From Actinomycetota bacterium (lineage in GTDB: Bacteria > Actinomycetota > Acidimicrobiia > Acidimicrobiales > JAMCPL01): a stretch of 64,000 bases of DNA. The position numbers and the translations under genes were made by a program. The stretch is taken from positions 136,185-200,184 of the forward strand of contig JAMCPL010000014.1 of the NCBI GenBank assembly GCA_023379675.1. Direction: 5' to 3'. How positions within the stretch are numbered: position 1 is the first letter of the stretch; every line of letters starts with the position of its first letter. Below are positions 1 to 7,670 of this stretch, in pieces. The notes beneath the pieces are model-generated. The model was given only the letters and a program-made list of their open reading frames with translations. It was not told where the DNA came from and searched no databases.

Positions 1-2
1 TT

Positions 3-233
3 GCAGGAAGGAGCGGGGGCTCTCACGAAGCGGTGCTGGATGGAATGACCGGTACAGTCGTAGGCGATCCTCGCGACGTAAGTTGTACCGCACGTATATT
101 GAGGAGGTTGCTGGTGGATATAAATAAGCGTGACCGGATGGGCAAACAGGCAAGATTGAGGGCGGTACAATCCTTCGACTACTTGATGCTGGCTCCAATG
201 CTGGCAAATGCGCTGAAGGAACTTGATGCGTGA
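3..233 (+). CDS. Glycosyltransferase family 4, C-terminal fragment (5' end outside window)
   Basis: The reading frame is open to the left edge, so only about 76 C-terminal residues are visible. They begin GRSGGSHEAVLDGMTGTVV, the G-x-SGG-x2-EAV-x-DG-x-TG-x-VV nucleotide-sugar-binding signature at the end of the second Rossmann domain of GT-B family 4 enzymes. The rest is the usual C-terminal helix. The GTG inside this motif is not a real start. Family knowledge gives retaining transfer of a sugar from a nucleotide donor; the acceptor cannot be told. It lies just upstream of a SRPBCC gene and a glucokinase on the same strand, a grouping common in actinobacteria, possibly for a glycolipid or sugar polymer. 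Confidence 0.8.
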   Translation, partial: AGRSGGSHEAVLDGMTGTVVGDPRDVSCTARILRRLLVDINKRDRMGKQARLRAVQSFDYLMLAPMLANALKELDA

Positions 234-281
234 TAGCCTTCATGGAAGATCATGGCGAGGGCGATTAAAAGGAGTTAGACA

Positions 282-728
282 TTGCCGGACGTATCCACAG
301 CCAGTGTGCTGGTAAATGCCCCAGTAGCCATATGCTACGAGGTAGTCGTAGACTTTGAGCATTATCCTGAATGGGTCAGTGACCTGAAAGAGGTCATAGT
401 CCATTCTACCGATGATGCAGGCCGTCCGGAAGAGGTTGCATTCAGGGCAGCCGCATTTGGGCGCTCTACCAGTTACACGCTCAAGTATGATTATACGCAC
501 TCTCCAGAGGTGGTCGCATGGAATCTGGTGGAAGGTGACCTCACGACCATACTGGATGGTTCTTACAAATTCGAGAGCATCGACAGCACGAGGACCGAGG
601 TCACTTACGCATTGGAGGTGGAGCTGAAGGTTCCCCTGCCTGGCTTCGTAAAACGCCGCGCCCAGAGCCGCATAGTGCACAGCGCCCTCGAAGACCTCAA
701 AGCACGAGTTGAGTCACTGGCCGGATAA
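282..728 (+). CDS. SRPBCC/START-like polyketide cyclase or COQ10-like lipid-binding protein
   Basis: A 148-residue single-domain protein. It begins with the family pattern in which a strand (ASVLVNAPVAICYEVV) is followed by DFEHYPEWV, matching cyclase/dehydrase and COQ10-type proteins that hold a hydrophobic ligand in a helix-grip cavity. The C-terminal long helix (residues about 115-146) is also present. The TTG start at 282 is chosen because AAAGGAG lies about 7 bases upstream, and it leaves 48 bases after the glycosyltransferase. Cytosolic, ligand unknown. In actinobacteria such genes often neighbour glucokinase and glycosyltransferase genes, as here. A ubiquinone role is unlikely in an organism with menaquinone genes; quinone or lipid handling is inference. 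Confidence 0.8.
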   Translation: MPDVSTASVLVNAPVAICYEVVVDFEHYPEWVSDLKEVIVHSTDDAGRPEEVAFRAAAFGRSTSYTLKYDYTHSPEVVAWNLVEGDLTTILDGSYKFESIDSTRTEVTYALEVELKVPLPGFVKRRAQSRIVHSALEDLKARVESLAG

Positions 729-826
729 GCCAGTGTCCAGAGCGACTGGCCGTCTCTCGAAAAGTCTCTTGCATGCAGCTGATGTTCCACCTGCGTCCGT
801 AAGAGTTGGTATCGGGAGGGACAAAA

Positions 827-1759
827 GTGCCTGAGATGCTGTCCGGAGCCGGGAACAAAGGGCTTGCCGCTATAGGGTTGGACGTAGGGGGGACAAAAGT
901 ACTGGGCACAGCAGTAGCTTGGACCGCCGAAGTGATATGCACCGAGAAAACCACCCTGCCACCATCTCAGCCCATTATTGAGGTTATGGCCAATCTGGCA
1001 TCGGGCCTAGCTTCAAGGGCCTTCCGCAACCTCCACCTTCCACCCAGTCCAGTCCCCTGCGTCGGATTGGGCATCCCGGGAACACTCGACAGAGATGGCA
1101 ATCTCACTTTCTCGGCCAATTTGAAAGGCATGGTCGGGGTGGACATAAGGAGCCGTCTGAGGGAATCTCTTTCCACGAAAGCGCTGTCAGGGCTTCCGGC
1201 CCTGTTCAGCTCAGACGTTCCAATCGTCGTGGAGAACGACGCCAACTGTGCACTTATTGCGGAAGCCCTAGTAGGAGCCGCACGCGGCCGCAAAGACGTT
1301 ATACTGCTGACGCTTGGAACGGGAATCGGTGGAGCGATGATGCTCGGTGGCAAACTGCTGCATGGAGCACACGGTTATGCCGGCGAGTTCGGACACATGG
1401 TAGTGATGCCCGATGGGTTCCAGTGCAAGTGCGGCAGGAAAGGCTGCTTCGAACACTACGTCTCGGGCACAGCAAACCGGCGGGTATCCCACGAGGACAT
1501 GGCTAAGTGGATGGCGCTCGGACTGGCCAATCTCATCCTGGCATTCGATCCGGAAATAATCGTCGTGGGAGGGGGATTCGGTGCAGGAATGGGTGAGAAG
1601 CTGCTCGGCCCAGTGCGCAAGCTGCTACCAGGCCTGCTCAGGGAATACAGCGAAACGCAGGTGCCCCGCCTGGTAGCGGCAAACCTGGGAGAGGATGCAG
1701 GCGCCGTGGGGGCGGCAATCAATGCGATACAACATATTGCACCACAATGGGATTACTGA
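827..1759 (+). CDS. glk: ROK-family glucokinase
   Basis: A 310-residue ROK kinase that would phosphorylate glucose with ATP. Visible motifs are the phosphate loop GLDVGGTK near the N-terminus, the catalytic Asp in VENDAN, the GTGIGG loop, GHM, and the zinc-binding CKCGRKGCFE. The GTG at 827 is preferred over a GTG at 806 because GGGAGGG lies 6 bases before it. After CFEHYVSGTA the protein runs almost directly into GLANLILAFDPE. Other ROK kinases have roughly 50 more residues of helices there, so an in-frame internal deletion is likely. Length stays normal because loops earlier in the protein are longer. The fold and active site look intact, but activity and sugar specificity are uncertain. 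Confidence 0.85.
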   Translation: MPEMLSGAGNKGLAAIGLDVGGTKVLGTAVAWTAEVICTEKTTLPPSQPIIEVMANLASGLASRAFRNLHLPPSPVPCVGLGIPGTLDRDGNLTFSANLKGMVGVDIRSRLRESLSTKALSGLPALFSSDVPIVVENDANCALIAEALVGAARGRKDVILLTLGTGIGGAMMLGGKLLHGAHGYAGEFGHMVVMPDGFQCKCGRKGCFEHYVSGTANRRVSHEDMAKWMALGLANLILAFDPEIIVVGGGFGAGMGEKLLGPVRKLLPGLLREYSETQVPRLVAANLGEDAGAVGAAINAIQHIAPQWDY

Positions 1760-1801
1760 TCGATTAGCGTCCCTCGTAATAGAAATGGAGGCGAGACAGC
1801 C

Positions 1802-2695
1802 ATGAGGCTGGGAATCATGTTGCCCACCTTTCAGGATTCCTACAGCCGTGTACTGGATACCGCACGCTACGCTGAAGAGTGCAATCTTGACGGGGCATTC
1901 TGTTACGATCATATCTGGCCAATTGGCCATCCAGGTGAGCCGGCCTTCTCCTGCTTTCCCCTCCTAGGCGCCATAGCCGCATCCACCTCCAGGCTGACCA
2001 TTGGCACCCTCGTAGCTCGGGTAGGGCTGTATGCTGGAGTGGTGCAAGGCACGGATATGCTGATCCACTCCTTCGAAGCCCTGCACGCCATCGCCCCGGG
2101 GCGGGTAATAGCAGGGATCGGCAGCGGAGATTCGAGGAGCACTCCCGAAGACAGCGCATACGGGATAGAGAGTGGACCTGCCGAATCAAGGCGTAGCCTG
2201 CTCAGAGATGCCGCACGTAGCCTTGCCGGACGGGGCTTAGAGACCTGGGTAGGATTGGGCGCCTCGGCGAGTGCACTACGGACCGGCATGATCCTAGCCG
2301 CCTCCACAGGCGCATCAATCAACGTATGGCAGGCGGATCCATCGAAGATAAAGCCTATCGTACCAGATGCCCTGATTCCACGCGAGGGAGAACACGCCGA
2401 TCCACTTGAGCGAGCAACGGAGATGGGGAATGGGAATGCGCACATCGCCTCCTATGCCTCCAACAGAGCCGCCGGCAATGTCTCCTGCAGGAAACAAAGT
2501 GTACCGATAACCTGGGCTGGTTCTCTCGATCTTCTGACTCGAACCGATCTGGAGGGCAAGCAAGGCGTTACCAGCTACGCTGAAGCCCTGTCCCTCCTGG
2601 CTCGGAGCGGGATCACCTGGGCCGTGTGTGCCGGCATCGATGCTGCCCTACTGGCAGAAGCTGCACGTGTAGCCACCGGTAACTCCGGTAATTAG
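1802..2695 (+). CDS. LLM-class flavin-dependent oxidoreductase (luciferase-like, probably F420)
   Basis: A 297-residue single-domain TIM-barrel protein. The N-terminus (RLGIMLPTFQDSYSRVLDTA) and the stretch CNLDGAFCYDHIW are typical of luciferase-like monooxygenases and F420-dependent reductases, as is the later GRVIAGIGSGD strand. A GGAGG sequence lies 9 bases before the ATG. Residues about 180-225 (from WQADPSKIK onward) form a poorly conserved, polar stretch that looks like an insertion relative to relatives. The cofactor (F420 or FMN) and substrate cannot be set from sequence. The gene ends 4 bases before the convergent NlpC/P60 gene. Confidence 0.75.
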   Translation: MRLGIMLPTFQDSYSRVLDTARYAEECNLDGAFCYDHIWPIGHPGEPAFSCFPLLGAIAASTSRLTIGTLVARVGLYAGVVQGTDMLIHSFEALHAIAPGRVIAGIGSGDSRSTPEDSAYGIESGPAESRRSLLRDAARSLAGRGLETWVGLGASASALRTGMILAASTGASINVWQADPSKIKPIVPDALIPREGEHADPLERATEMGNGNAHIASYASNRAAGNVSCRKQSVPITWAGSLDLLTRTDLEGKQGVTSYAEALSLLARSGITWAVCAGIDAALLAEAARVATGNSGN

Positions 2696-2699
2696 AGCC

Positions 2700-3950
2700 T
2701 CAGGGTTGGCCGTAACCTATGGGATTGCCCGCCCAGGTAAGCGATGTGACAAGAATGCCATACTGCTGATCAGCAGCCTGAACCACCTGCCCGCCACCAA
2801 TGTACAATGCCTCGTGACCGGGCTGGGCTGACTCATAAGGTGAGTAGTAAAAAACGATATCGCCTGGTTGGAGCTGCGAAGCGGATACCTGAGCCACATC
2901 GCTGTACTGAGCAACGCTGTAGTGCGGTAACGACACGCCTGCAACGCCCCAGGCATACATGACCAGACCGGAACAGTCAAACCCCACCGACGGGCTGGCG
3001 CCACCCCATACATACGGTTTACCCACCTGAGCCAATGCCGTTCTCACCGCTATGGCCGCCTGCTGTGCAAAGTTTCCTGGAGCCGGTGCAGGTGGCTGCC
3101 CGCCTCCGCCTCCTCCGCCGCCTCCGCCGCCTCCGTAGGACGGATCCTGCGCCGCCGCCTGCGCCTGCGCCGCGCGTTGTGCCTGCAATTGCGCCGCCGC
3201 CTGCGCCGCCGCCTGCGCCTGCGCCGCTATCTCCTGCTGGCGCACCAGCTCCAGTGCATGGAGATTGCCCCTCAGCTGGTTCAACTCGCTGAGCGCAGTG
3301 TTGGCCGCCGCCTGCGCGCTCTGACGATCATGGCTGAGCACCACCAGCGCTGCGCTTGCGGAGCTACGTTCCCCACGAAGCTCCTTCTCCAACCGCGAGA
3401 TTGTATGTTCTTGGCGCACATACCTGTCTATGGCATCGGACAGCGTAGAACTCGCTACACTCGATAGCTCGGACTGGACCATGTATGTATTGGAGTTGGA
3501 ACTGAACAGGGTGCTGAACGAAGACAGCGAAGTATCCTGATTGATATACGCATTGATGGCTGCAGTGCGGAGCTCCTTGAGAGTCTTTGTCTGATTGCTC
3601 TTTGCAACGACCAGATTCGACTCCTCAACCTTGAGCTTGGCAACTATACCCTGATAGACATACTGCTCCTGATCGTACTCCCCCGAATACTTGTGCAGCT
3701 GACCCTCCTCCGCCAGATATTGCGTATCCACATTCGCTATGGCCGCCTTGTCTCCTGAGATCGTCGCTGCATAAGCTGACCGCTCTGCATGGCCCGGAAC
3801 AAGACCGGCAACCGGGAGCACGACTGCGGCGACAATACCCAGCAGTAGCGCAAATGCACCTACCGCGAATTTCCGCCAACCGCCTCTTCCTTTGATCCCC
3901 CCTTGCGAACCCTGCCAAGTCCTCATAACTACATTACTGTAAAAGTTCAT
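2700..3950 (-). CDS. Secreted NlpC/P60 peptidoglycan endopeptidase (RipA/PcsB-like)
   Basis: A 416-residue exported cell-wall hydrolase. A basic N-terminus is followed by a hydrophobic segment at about 28-50 (signal peptide or anchor). Then comes a long coiled-coil region at about 60-240, an Ala/Gln-rich stretch, 12 consecutive Gly residues at 273-284, and a Pro-rich linker. The C-terminal NlpC/P60 domain starts near 295. The catalytic Cys is C326 in FDCSGLV and the His is H379 in GHEALYIG. Such enzymes cut between D-Glu and diaminopimelate in stem peptides during daughter-cell separation, and the coiled coil usually holds the enzyme inactive until a partner binds. The pure-Gly codon run is prone to length change. 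Confidence 0.9.
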   Translation of the reverse strand: MNFYSNVVMRTWQGSQGGIKGRGGWRKFAVGAFALLLGIVAAVVLPVAGLVPGHAERSAYAATISGDKAAIANVDTQYLAEEGQLHKYSGEYDQEQYVYQGIVAKLKVEESNLVVAKSNQTKTLKELRTAAINAYINQDTSLSSFSTLFSSNSNTYMVQSELSSVASSTLSDAIDRYVRQEHTISRLEKELRGERSSASAALVVLSHDRQSAQAAANTALSELNQLRGNLHALELVRQQEIAAQAQAAAQAAAQLQAQRAAQAQAAAQDPSYGGGGGGGGGGGGQPPAPAPGNFAQQAAIAVRTALAQVGKPYVWGGASPSVGFDCSGLVMYAWGVAGVSLPHYSVAQYSDVAQVSASQLQPGDIVFYYSPYESAQPGHEALYIGGGQVVQAADQQYGILVTSLTWAGNPIGYGQP

Positions 3951-4254
3951 GGTTTTGTAACACTACCGCGTAACCGGAGCGATGGCAAGCATCACGTCAA
4001 ATCTCAGCTGCCGGACATCTATCGAGTACGGGCGCACCTCCAGCACTCGACCTGAGTGGAACCGAACCATCCACTGTAGCATGCTAGGGACGATGTACCT
4101 GCTCACAAGGGCGTGATGGCAGCTCGGCACTGGCATCCACCTCAGGGGAAACGCTCATGTGCCACCCTTTGACGTCGGGTCACCGGAAAAGCTGCAGAGC
4201 TGCGTTGAGAGGCATAACCCCACGTACATCGCTTTTTTCAAATTTTTTGCCCAT
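3951..4254 (-). promoter_or_regulatory. Intergenic region upstream of the NlpC/P60 gene with promoter and two inverted repeats
   Basis: This 304-base gap holds no convincing gene. Reading the minus strand, TTGCCA (3983-3988), 17 bases, TAGTGT (3960-3965), then 9 bases lead to the ATG at 3950. That is a good sigma-70-like promoter giving almost no 5' leader. Further upstream are two adjacent inverted repeats: TCGAGT...ACTCGA (4022-4050) and AGTGGA...TCCACT (4055-4075). They could be operator sites or a remnant of the dapC 3' region. No T-run follows either stem, so they are not obvious terminators. I looked for the c-di-AMP riboswitch often found before such genes and did not recognise it. Confidence 0.5.
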
Positions 4255-5361
4255 TCATACCCGGCTTGCCAGCAGGTCCAAGCGGTCCTCCGGTACAACT
4301 GCAGCTACCCTGACATGGTATTTCCCTCCCTCGCCATAAAATATACCCGGACTTACAACCACTCCCAGCCTGCTAGCCAACCATCCAGCCAAGTCCCAGC
4401 AGTCTCCCATAGGGGGTGGCACGGGCACCCACAGGTAGAAGCCGCCCAGCGGTAAGCCGGCTTCTACCCCAACTGCAGTCAGGATATTTGCCAGGCGGAC
4501 CAATCGCGAGTGGTAGATAGCACGCTGGCGGCGTACGTGCCCCTCGTCTCCGAGGGCTGCGCTTGCCGCAGCCTGTACGGGACCTGGCACCATTAGCCCT
4601 GCGTGTTTGCGTACTTCTACGAGGAATGACACAAGGTTGGGATCACCTGCGTAGAATCCAGCCCTTAGGCCGGCAAGGTTGGACCGCTTGGAAAGTGAAT
4701 GGACGGCCAGCACTCCGCCGGTCCCGCTCTCGAGTACCGAGTGGGCGGGCAGCGCGTCCCATGTATAATCCGCATAACATTCATCCGAGGCAACCGGTAC
4801 TCCGTATTCCCTCCCCCACTCAGCACATCGAGCCAGATCGGTCAATGCCCCCGTAGGGTTGGACGGGCTGTTGACCCAGAGCAACAATGCATCATTGCGA
4901 TCGTGCAGCGATATAGCTTCCAGGTCCAAACCACCGCCCGGGATCTCGGGAACAGCCACAGGCCTGAGCCCTGCAAGGCGAGCGCCCATTGAATAGGTAG
5001 GATAAGATAGCGCCGGAAACAGCACGGTACCTTTGTCCTCCTCCCGCAATTTTAAAAAGCCAGGCAGGCTTGCCACATACTCCTTCGTACCCACGCATGC
5101 CCCTATCCAGCCCGGTTCCACGACGGTGCCAAAACGGCGTTCCACCCACGCTGCACATGCCTCCCTGAATGCAGCCGTACCTGCAGACGGGGGGTAAGAG
5201 CGCTCGGCCCCCGACGACGAAAGCGCGCTCAGGACAACTTGTGGCGGCGGATCAACCGGTGTCCCGATTGAGAGATCGACTGCACCACCTGGATGCTTGG
5301 ACGCCATCTCACGCAACCCGTCAAGGCGATCATATGGATAGGGCTCCAGCTCAAAACTCAT
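4255..5361 (-). CDS. dapC: N-succinyldiaminopimelate aminotransferase-type class I aminotransferase
   Basis: A 368-residue fold-type I PLP enzyme. The substrate-binding N-terminus (DLSIGTPVDPPP), the NSPSNPTG motif near 164-171, SDECYADYTW, and the Schiff-base lysine K225 in SLSKRSNLAGLRAGF are all present. This combination is typical of actinobacterial DapC, which converts N-succinyl-2-amino-6-ketopimelate to N-succinyl-LL-diaminopimelate for lysine and peptidoglycan. Context agrees, since dapF lies two genes upstream in the same operon. The ATG overlaps the hflX stop as ATGA, implying translational coupling. An alternative is an aspartate or alanine aminotransferase, but length and motifs favour DapC. 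Confidence 0.85.
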   Translation of the reverse strand: MSFELEPYPYDRLDGLREMASKHPGGAVDLSIGTPVDPPPQVVLSALSSSGAERSYPPSAGTAAFREACAAWVERRFGTVVEPGWIGACVGTKEYVASLPGFLKLREEDKGTVLFPALSYPTYSMGARLAGLRPVAVPEIPGGGLDLEAISLHDRNDALLLWVNSPSNPTGALTDLARCAEWGREYGVPVASDECYADYTWDALPAHSVLESGTGGVLAVHSLSKRSNLAGLRAGFYAGDPNLVSFLVEVRKHAGLMVPGPVQAAASAALGDEGHVRRQRAIYHSRLVRLANILTAVGVEAGLPLGGFYLWVPVPPPMGDCWDLAGWLASRLGVVVSPGIFYGEGGKYHVRVAAVVPEDRLDLLASRV

Positions 5362-6449
5362 GAACTACCAGCGTAAATCTTCTCCACGAGTCCTGCCAGT
5401 CCCTCACCGGTACGGGCGGATACGCTGACCGAGTTCTCATACAATCCGGCCACCGATCTGACGCGAACCGGATCGAGATCCACCTTATTGATGACCATCA
5501 GCTCTGGTATGTCCCCGGCGCCTATCTCCGCCAGCACCTTCCTCGCCACCGCTATACGCGCGCCCGAATCACCTGAAGCTCCGTCCACTACATGTACCAG
5601 CAGGTCCGCTTCGGTGGCAATTTCCAGTGTGGAGCTGAAAGCCTCCACAAGCTGGTGGGGAAGCTTGCGAACAAACCCCACCGTGTCCGAGAGCAGTACG
5701 GTGCGGCCACCCGGCAGCTCCAGCCTTCTCGTACGGGGGTCCAAGGTGGAGAATAGCCTGTCCTCCACCAATGTGCCGGCGCCGGTCAGCTTGTTCAACA
5801 GGGTGGACTTACCGGAGTTGGTATATCCTACAAGAGTGACCATGTACTGATTAGACCTGTGCCGCAACCTGCGTTGATTGTGACGCGTGCCGTTCAACCT
5901 GTGAAGCTCCTTCTCCAGCCTTGATATCCGTAGCTGCAGGCGCCGCCTGTCCACCTCCAAACGGGTCTCGCCTGGTCCCCTCGTTCCTATACCTCCTGCC
6001 TGCTGGGACAACGTGATGCCTTTCCCTCGTAAGCGAGGCAGCCTGTAACGCAGCTGTGCCAGCTCCACCTGGATCTTTCCCTCGCGGCTTCTGGCGTTCT
6101 GGGCAAAGATGTCCAGGATGACTGCCGAACGATCTATAGCGCTCCTTTTCAATACCTTTTCGAGGTTCCATTGCTGAGCAGGGGTGAGTTCCGCGTCGAA
6201 AACCACCGTGTCGACATCGAGATCCTCCGATGCGTCCAACAGATCAAGCAGCTTTCCCCTACCTATGTACGTTGCAGGATCGGGGTGTTCCCTTCGCTGT
6301 ATCATCTTCCCAACGACATCTGCACCCGCAGTATCCACCAAGAGAGCCAACTCATCCAGACTGTCCTCGACCTCCCCGCGAGAAGATAAGGGGAACTCCA
6401 CGCCAACCAGGATGATCTTCTCCCTGATCGACCGTTCGATCAGGCTCAA
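5358..6449 (-). CDS. hflX: Ribosome-associated GTPase HflX
   Basis: A 363-residue GTPase. The N-terminal HflX domain contains YIGRGK and the linker GGIGTRGPGETRLEVDRRR (about 152-170), a hallmark of the family. It is followed by a coiled coil. The G domain carries the P-loop GYTNSGKST (208-216), G3 DTVGF (255-259) and G4 NKVD (about 326). HflX splits stalled or hibernating ribosomes and binds the 50S subunit. The start is TTG in a TTGA overlap with the dapF stop. The bacterial C-terminal domain is short here, as in other actinobacterial forms. The order miaB-miaA-dapF-hflX is conserved in the phylum. Confidence 0.93.
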   Translation of the reverse strand: MSLIERSIREKIILVGVEFPLSSRGEVEDSLDELALLVDTAGADVVGKMIQRREHPDPATYIGRGKLLDLLDASEDLDVDTVVFDAELTPAQQWNLEKVLKRSAIDRSAVILDIFAQNARSREGKIQVELAQLRYRLPRLRGKGITLSQQAGGIGTRGPGETRLEVDRRRLQLRISRLEKELHRLNGTRHNQRRLRHRSNQYMVTLVGYTNSGKSTLLNKLTGAGTLVEDRLFSTLDPRTRRLELPGGRTVLLSDTVGFVRKLPHQLVEAFSSTLEIATEADLLVHVVDGASGDSGARIAVARKVLAEIGAGDIPELMVINKVDLDPVRVRSVAGLYENSVSVSARTGEGLAGLVEKIYAGSS

Positions 6450-7531
6450 GGGAAACCTACGACCCAGTTTGCGAATCCGGCCACCCTGCCAGAGTCAACA
6501 AAGATATCGGCCACCTTGCTCACCGGTCCGGTGAGTATGGCGGAGTTGCCCCTGAACCTCACCTCCAGCGGACCGCCCGCGCTGGTAAGTGTAATGGTCA
6601 TATCTCCGTGCCCATGGTAATCATCAGTTCCAAAACCGTATAGCTCAGGATGTTCCCGCATGTACTTCACCGCCGCTCCGGCAGCCACCGCGCCGGTCCC
6701 GCATGACAGCGTAGGGCCTACACCTCTCTCGTAAACAGCATAACCATAAGCCCCATCATCACCCGTCCTGAGATCACCATCCCTGAGATCACCATCCCTG
6801 AGATCACCATCGTCACCATGCCTCCTGGCCACATCCGGCCAGCAGAGCTCCACGTTGGCGCCCCCCCTAACCAGGGCGGCTGCCTGGGGTGCAACCCTTT
6901 CCAGCTCTCCATCTCCTGCCTTCCCGCCAAAAAGGACCAGATGCGGGTTGCCCGCATCCACCCAGAAAGGTATACGATCAGTCAACTCGGCAAGCACCGA
7001 TCTATCAATCGGCAACTCTTCGCCGGCAACTACATCGCCCATGCCGACCGATGCATAACCCATCCACGCATTGTCTCCGGCAAAATAGCTGACATCTCTC
7101 CTTCCTGCATCGGTTGCGATCCTGTATACCGCAGAAACTGCATATGAGGCTTCCGCAACCACGGGTATCCCAGCAGGAGGACCAGCGGCAGGAGGACCAG
7201 TAAAGACACTCATATCGTCCTGCGATATAACCTCACCATGGTCGCCGGACAGATAATACAAGGATTGCACCAGGCAGCGTATACCGTTGCCGCTCATCTC
7301 AGCCCTAGTGCCATCGGCGTTGGTGAGCTCCATGTACGCATCAGCGCCGCCTGCCCGCAGTACCCTGATGAAGCCGTCGGCTCCTATGCCCCATCTCCTG
7401 TCGCATAGCCAGGCTATCGCCTGACAATCAAGATGGACATCGTCGTCAAAGTCTATGCACACAAGGAAATCATTGCCATTGCCCTCGTGCTTGGCCAGCT
7501 TGATATGCCTTGCGCTTCCGTCATGATTCAT
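6446..7531 (-). CDS. dapF: Diaminopimelate epimerase with one catalytic Cys replaced by Ser
   Basis: DapF converts LL- to meso-diaminopimelate using two Cys residues as acid and base. The ATG at 7531 is chosen because GGAGGT lies 11 bases upstream and the homologous N-terminus (KLAKHEGNGNDF) starts there; the frame stays open upstream to 7615. The second catalytic Cys is present (C277 in SCGTGA). At the first position the family motif CGNG reads SGNG, Ser80, codon at 7292-7294. A Cys lies six residues further on (C86). At 361 residues it is longer than the usual 275-290. Extra length includes three in-frame copies of GDLRD just before the second active-site loop. Confidence 0.88.
   Translation of the reverse strand: MNHDGSARHIKLAKHEGNGNDFLVCIDFDDDVHLDCQAIAWLCDRRWGIGADGFIRVLRAGGADAYMELTNADGTRAEMSGNGIRCLVQSLYYLSGDHGEVISQDDMSVFTGPPAAGPPAGIPVVAEASYAVSAVYRIATDAGRRDVSYFAGDNAWMGYASVGMGDVVAGEELPIDRSVLAELTDRIPFWVDAGNPHLVLFGGKAGDGELERVAPQAAALVRGGANVELCWPDVARRHGDDGDLRDGDLRDGDLRTGDDGAYGYAVYERGVGPTLSCGTGAVAAGAAVKYMREHPELYGFGTDDYHGHGDMTITLTSAGGPLEVRFRGNSAILTGPVSKVADIFVDSGRVAGFANWVVGFP
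6767..6811. repeat. 15-bp tandem repeat, 3 copies, inside dapF
   Basis: Three copies of a 15-base unit (cctgagatcaccatc on the plus strand) run head to tail at 6767-6781, 6782-6796 and 6797-6811. They encode GDLRD repeats at DapF residues about 241-256, in a surface loop preceding the catalytic Cys loop. Perfect identity suggests recent slippage. Confidence 0.9.
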
Positions 7532-7564
7532 TCCTGCATCTGACCTCCATTCTATCAAATACCA

Positions 7565-7670
7565 TCCCATATGGCCCGTAGTCGCACCAGGAGCTCGCCA
7601 GCAGTGGCATTGCAAACCTCAATCCATCCAGCCGCAGTCCCATATAGTCCGTAGTTGCGCCAGGAGATCA
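7565..7670. repeat. Direct duplication of the miaA 3' end in the miaA-dapF gap
   Basis: Bases 7637-7670, inside the last codons of miaA, reappear 72 bases away at 7565-7598, in the gap before dapF, with 28 of 34 positions identical. Translated, the miaA ending LLAQLRTIWD matches LLVRLRAIWD in the extra copy, which lies in another frame. The copy looks like a decayed tandem duplication of the gene end. Confidence 0.7.

Noticed and set aside
240-680. Open frame of 146 codons on the minus strand
   Set aside because: It lies antisense to the SRPBCC gene, has no ribosome site and no recognisable domain; it is a shadow of the real gene.
3951-4254. c-di-AMP (ydaO) riboswitch upstream of the NlpC/P60 gene
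   Set aside because: Such riboswitches often precede these genes, but I could not find the conserved GCCGGGGGA-type core, and the best promoter lies almost at the start codon, leaving no room for a leader.
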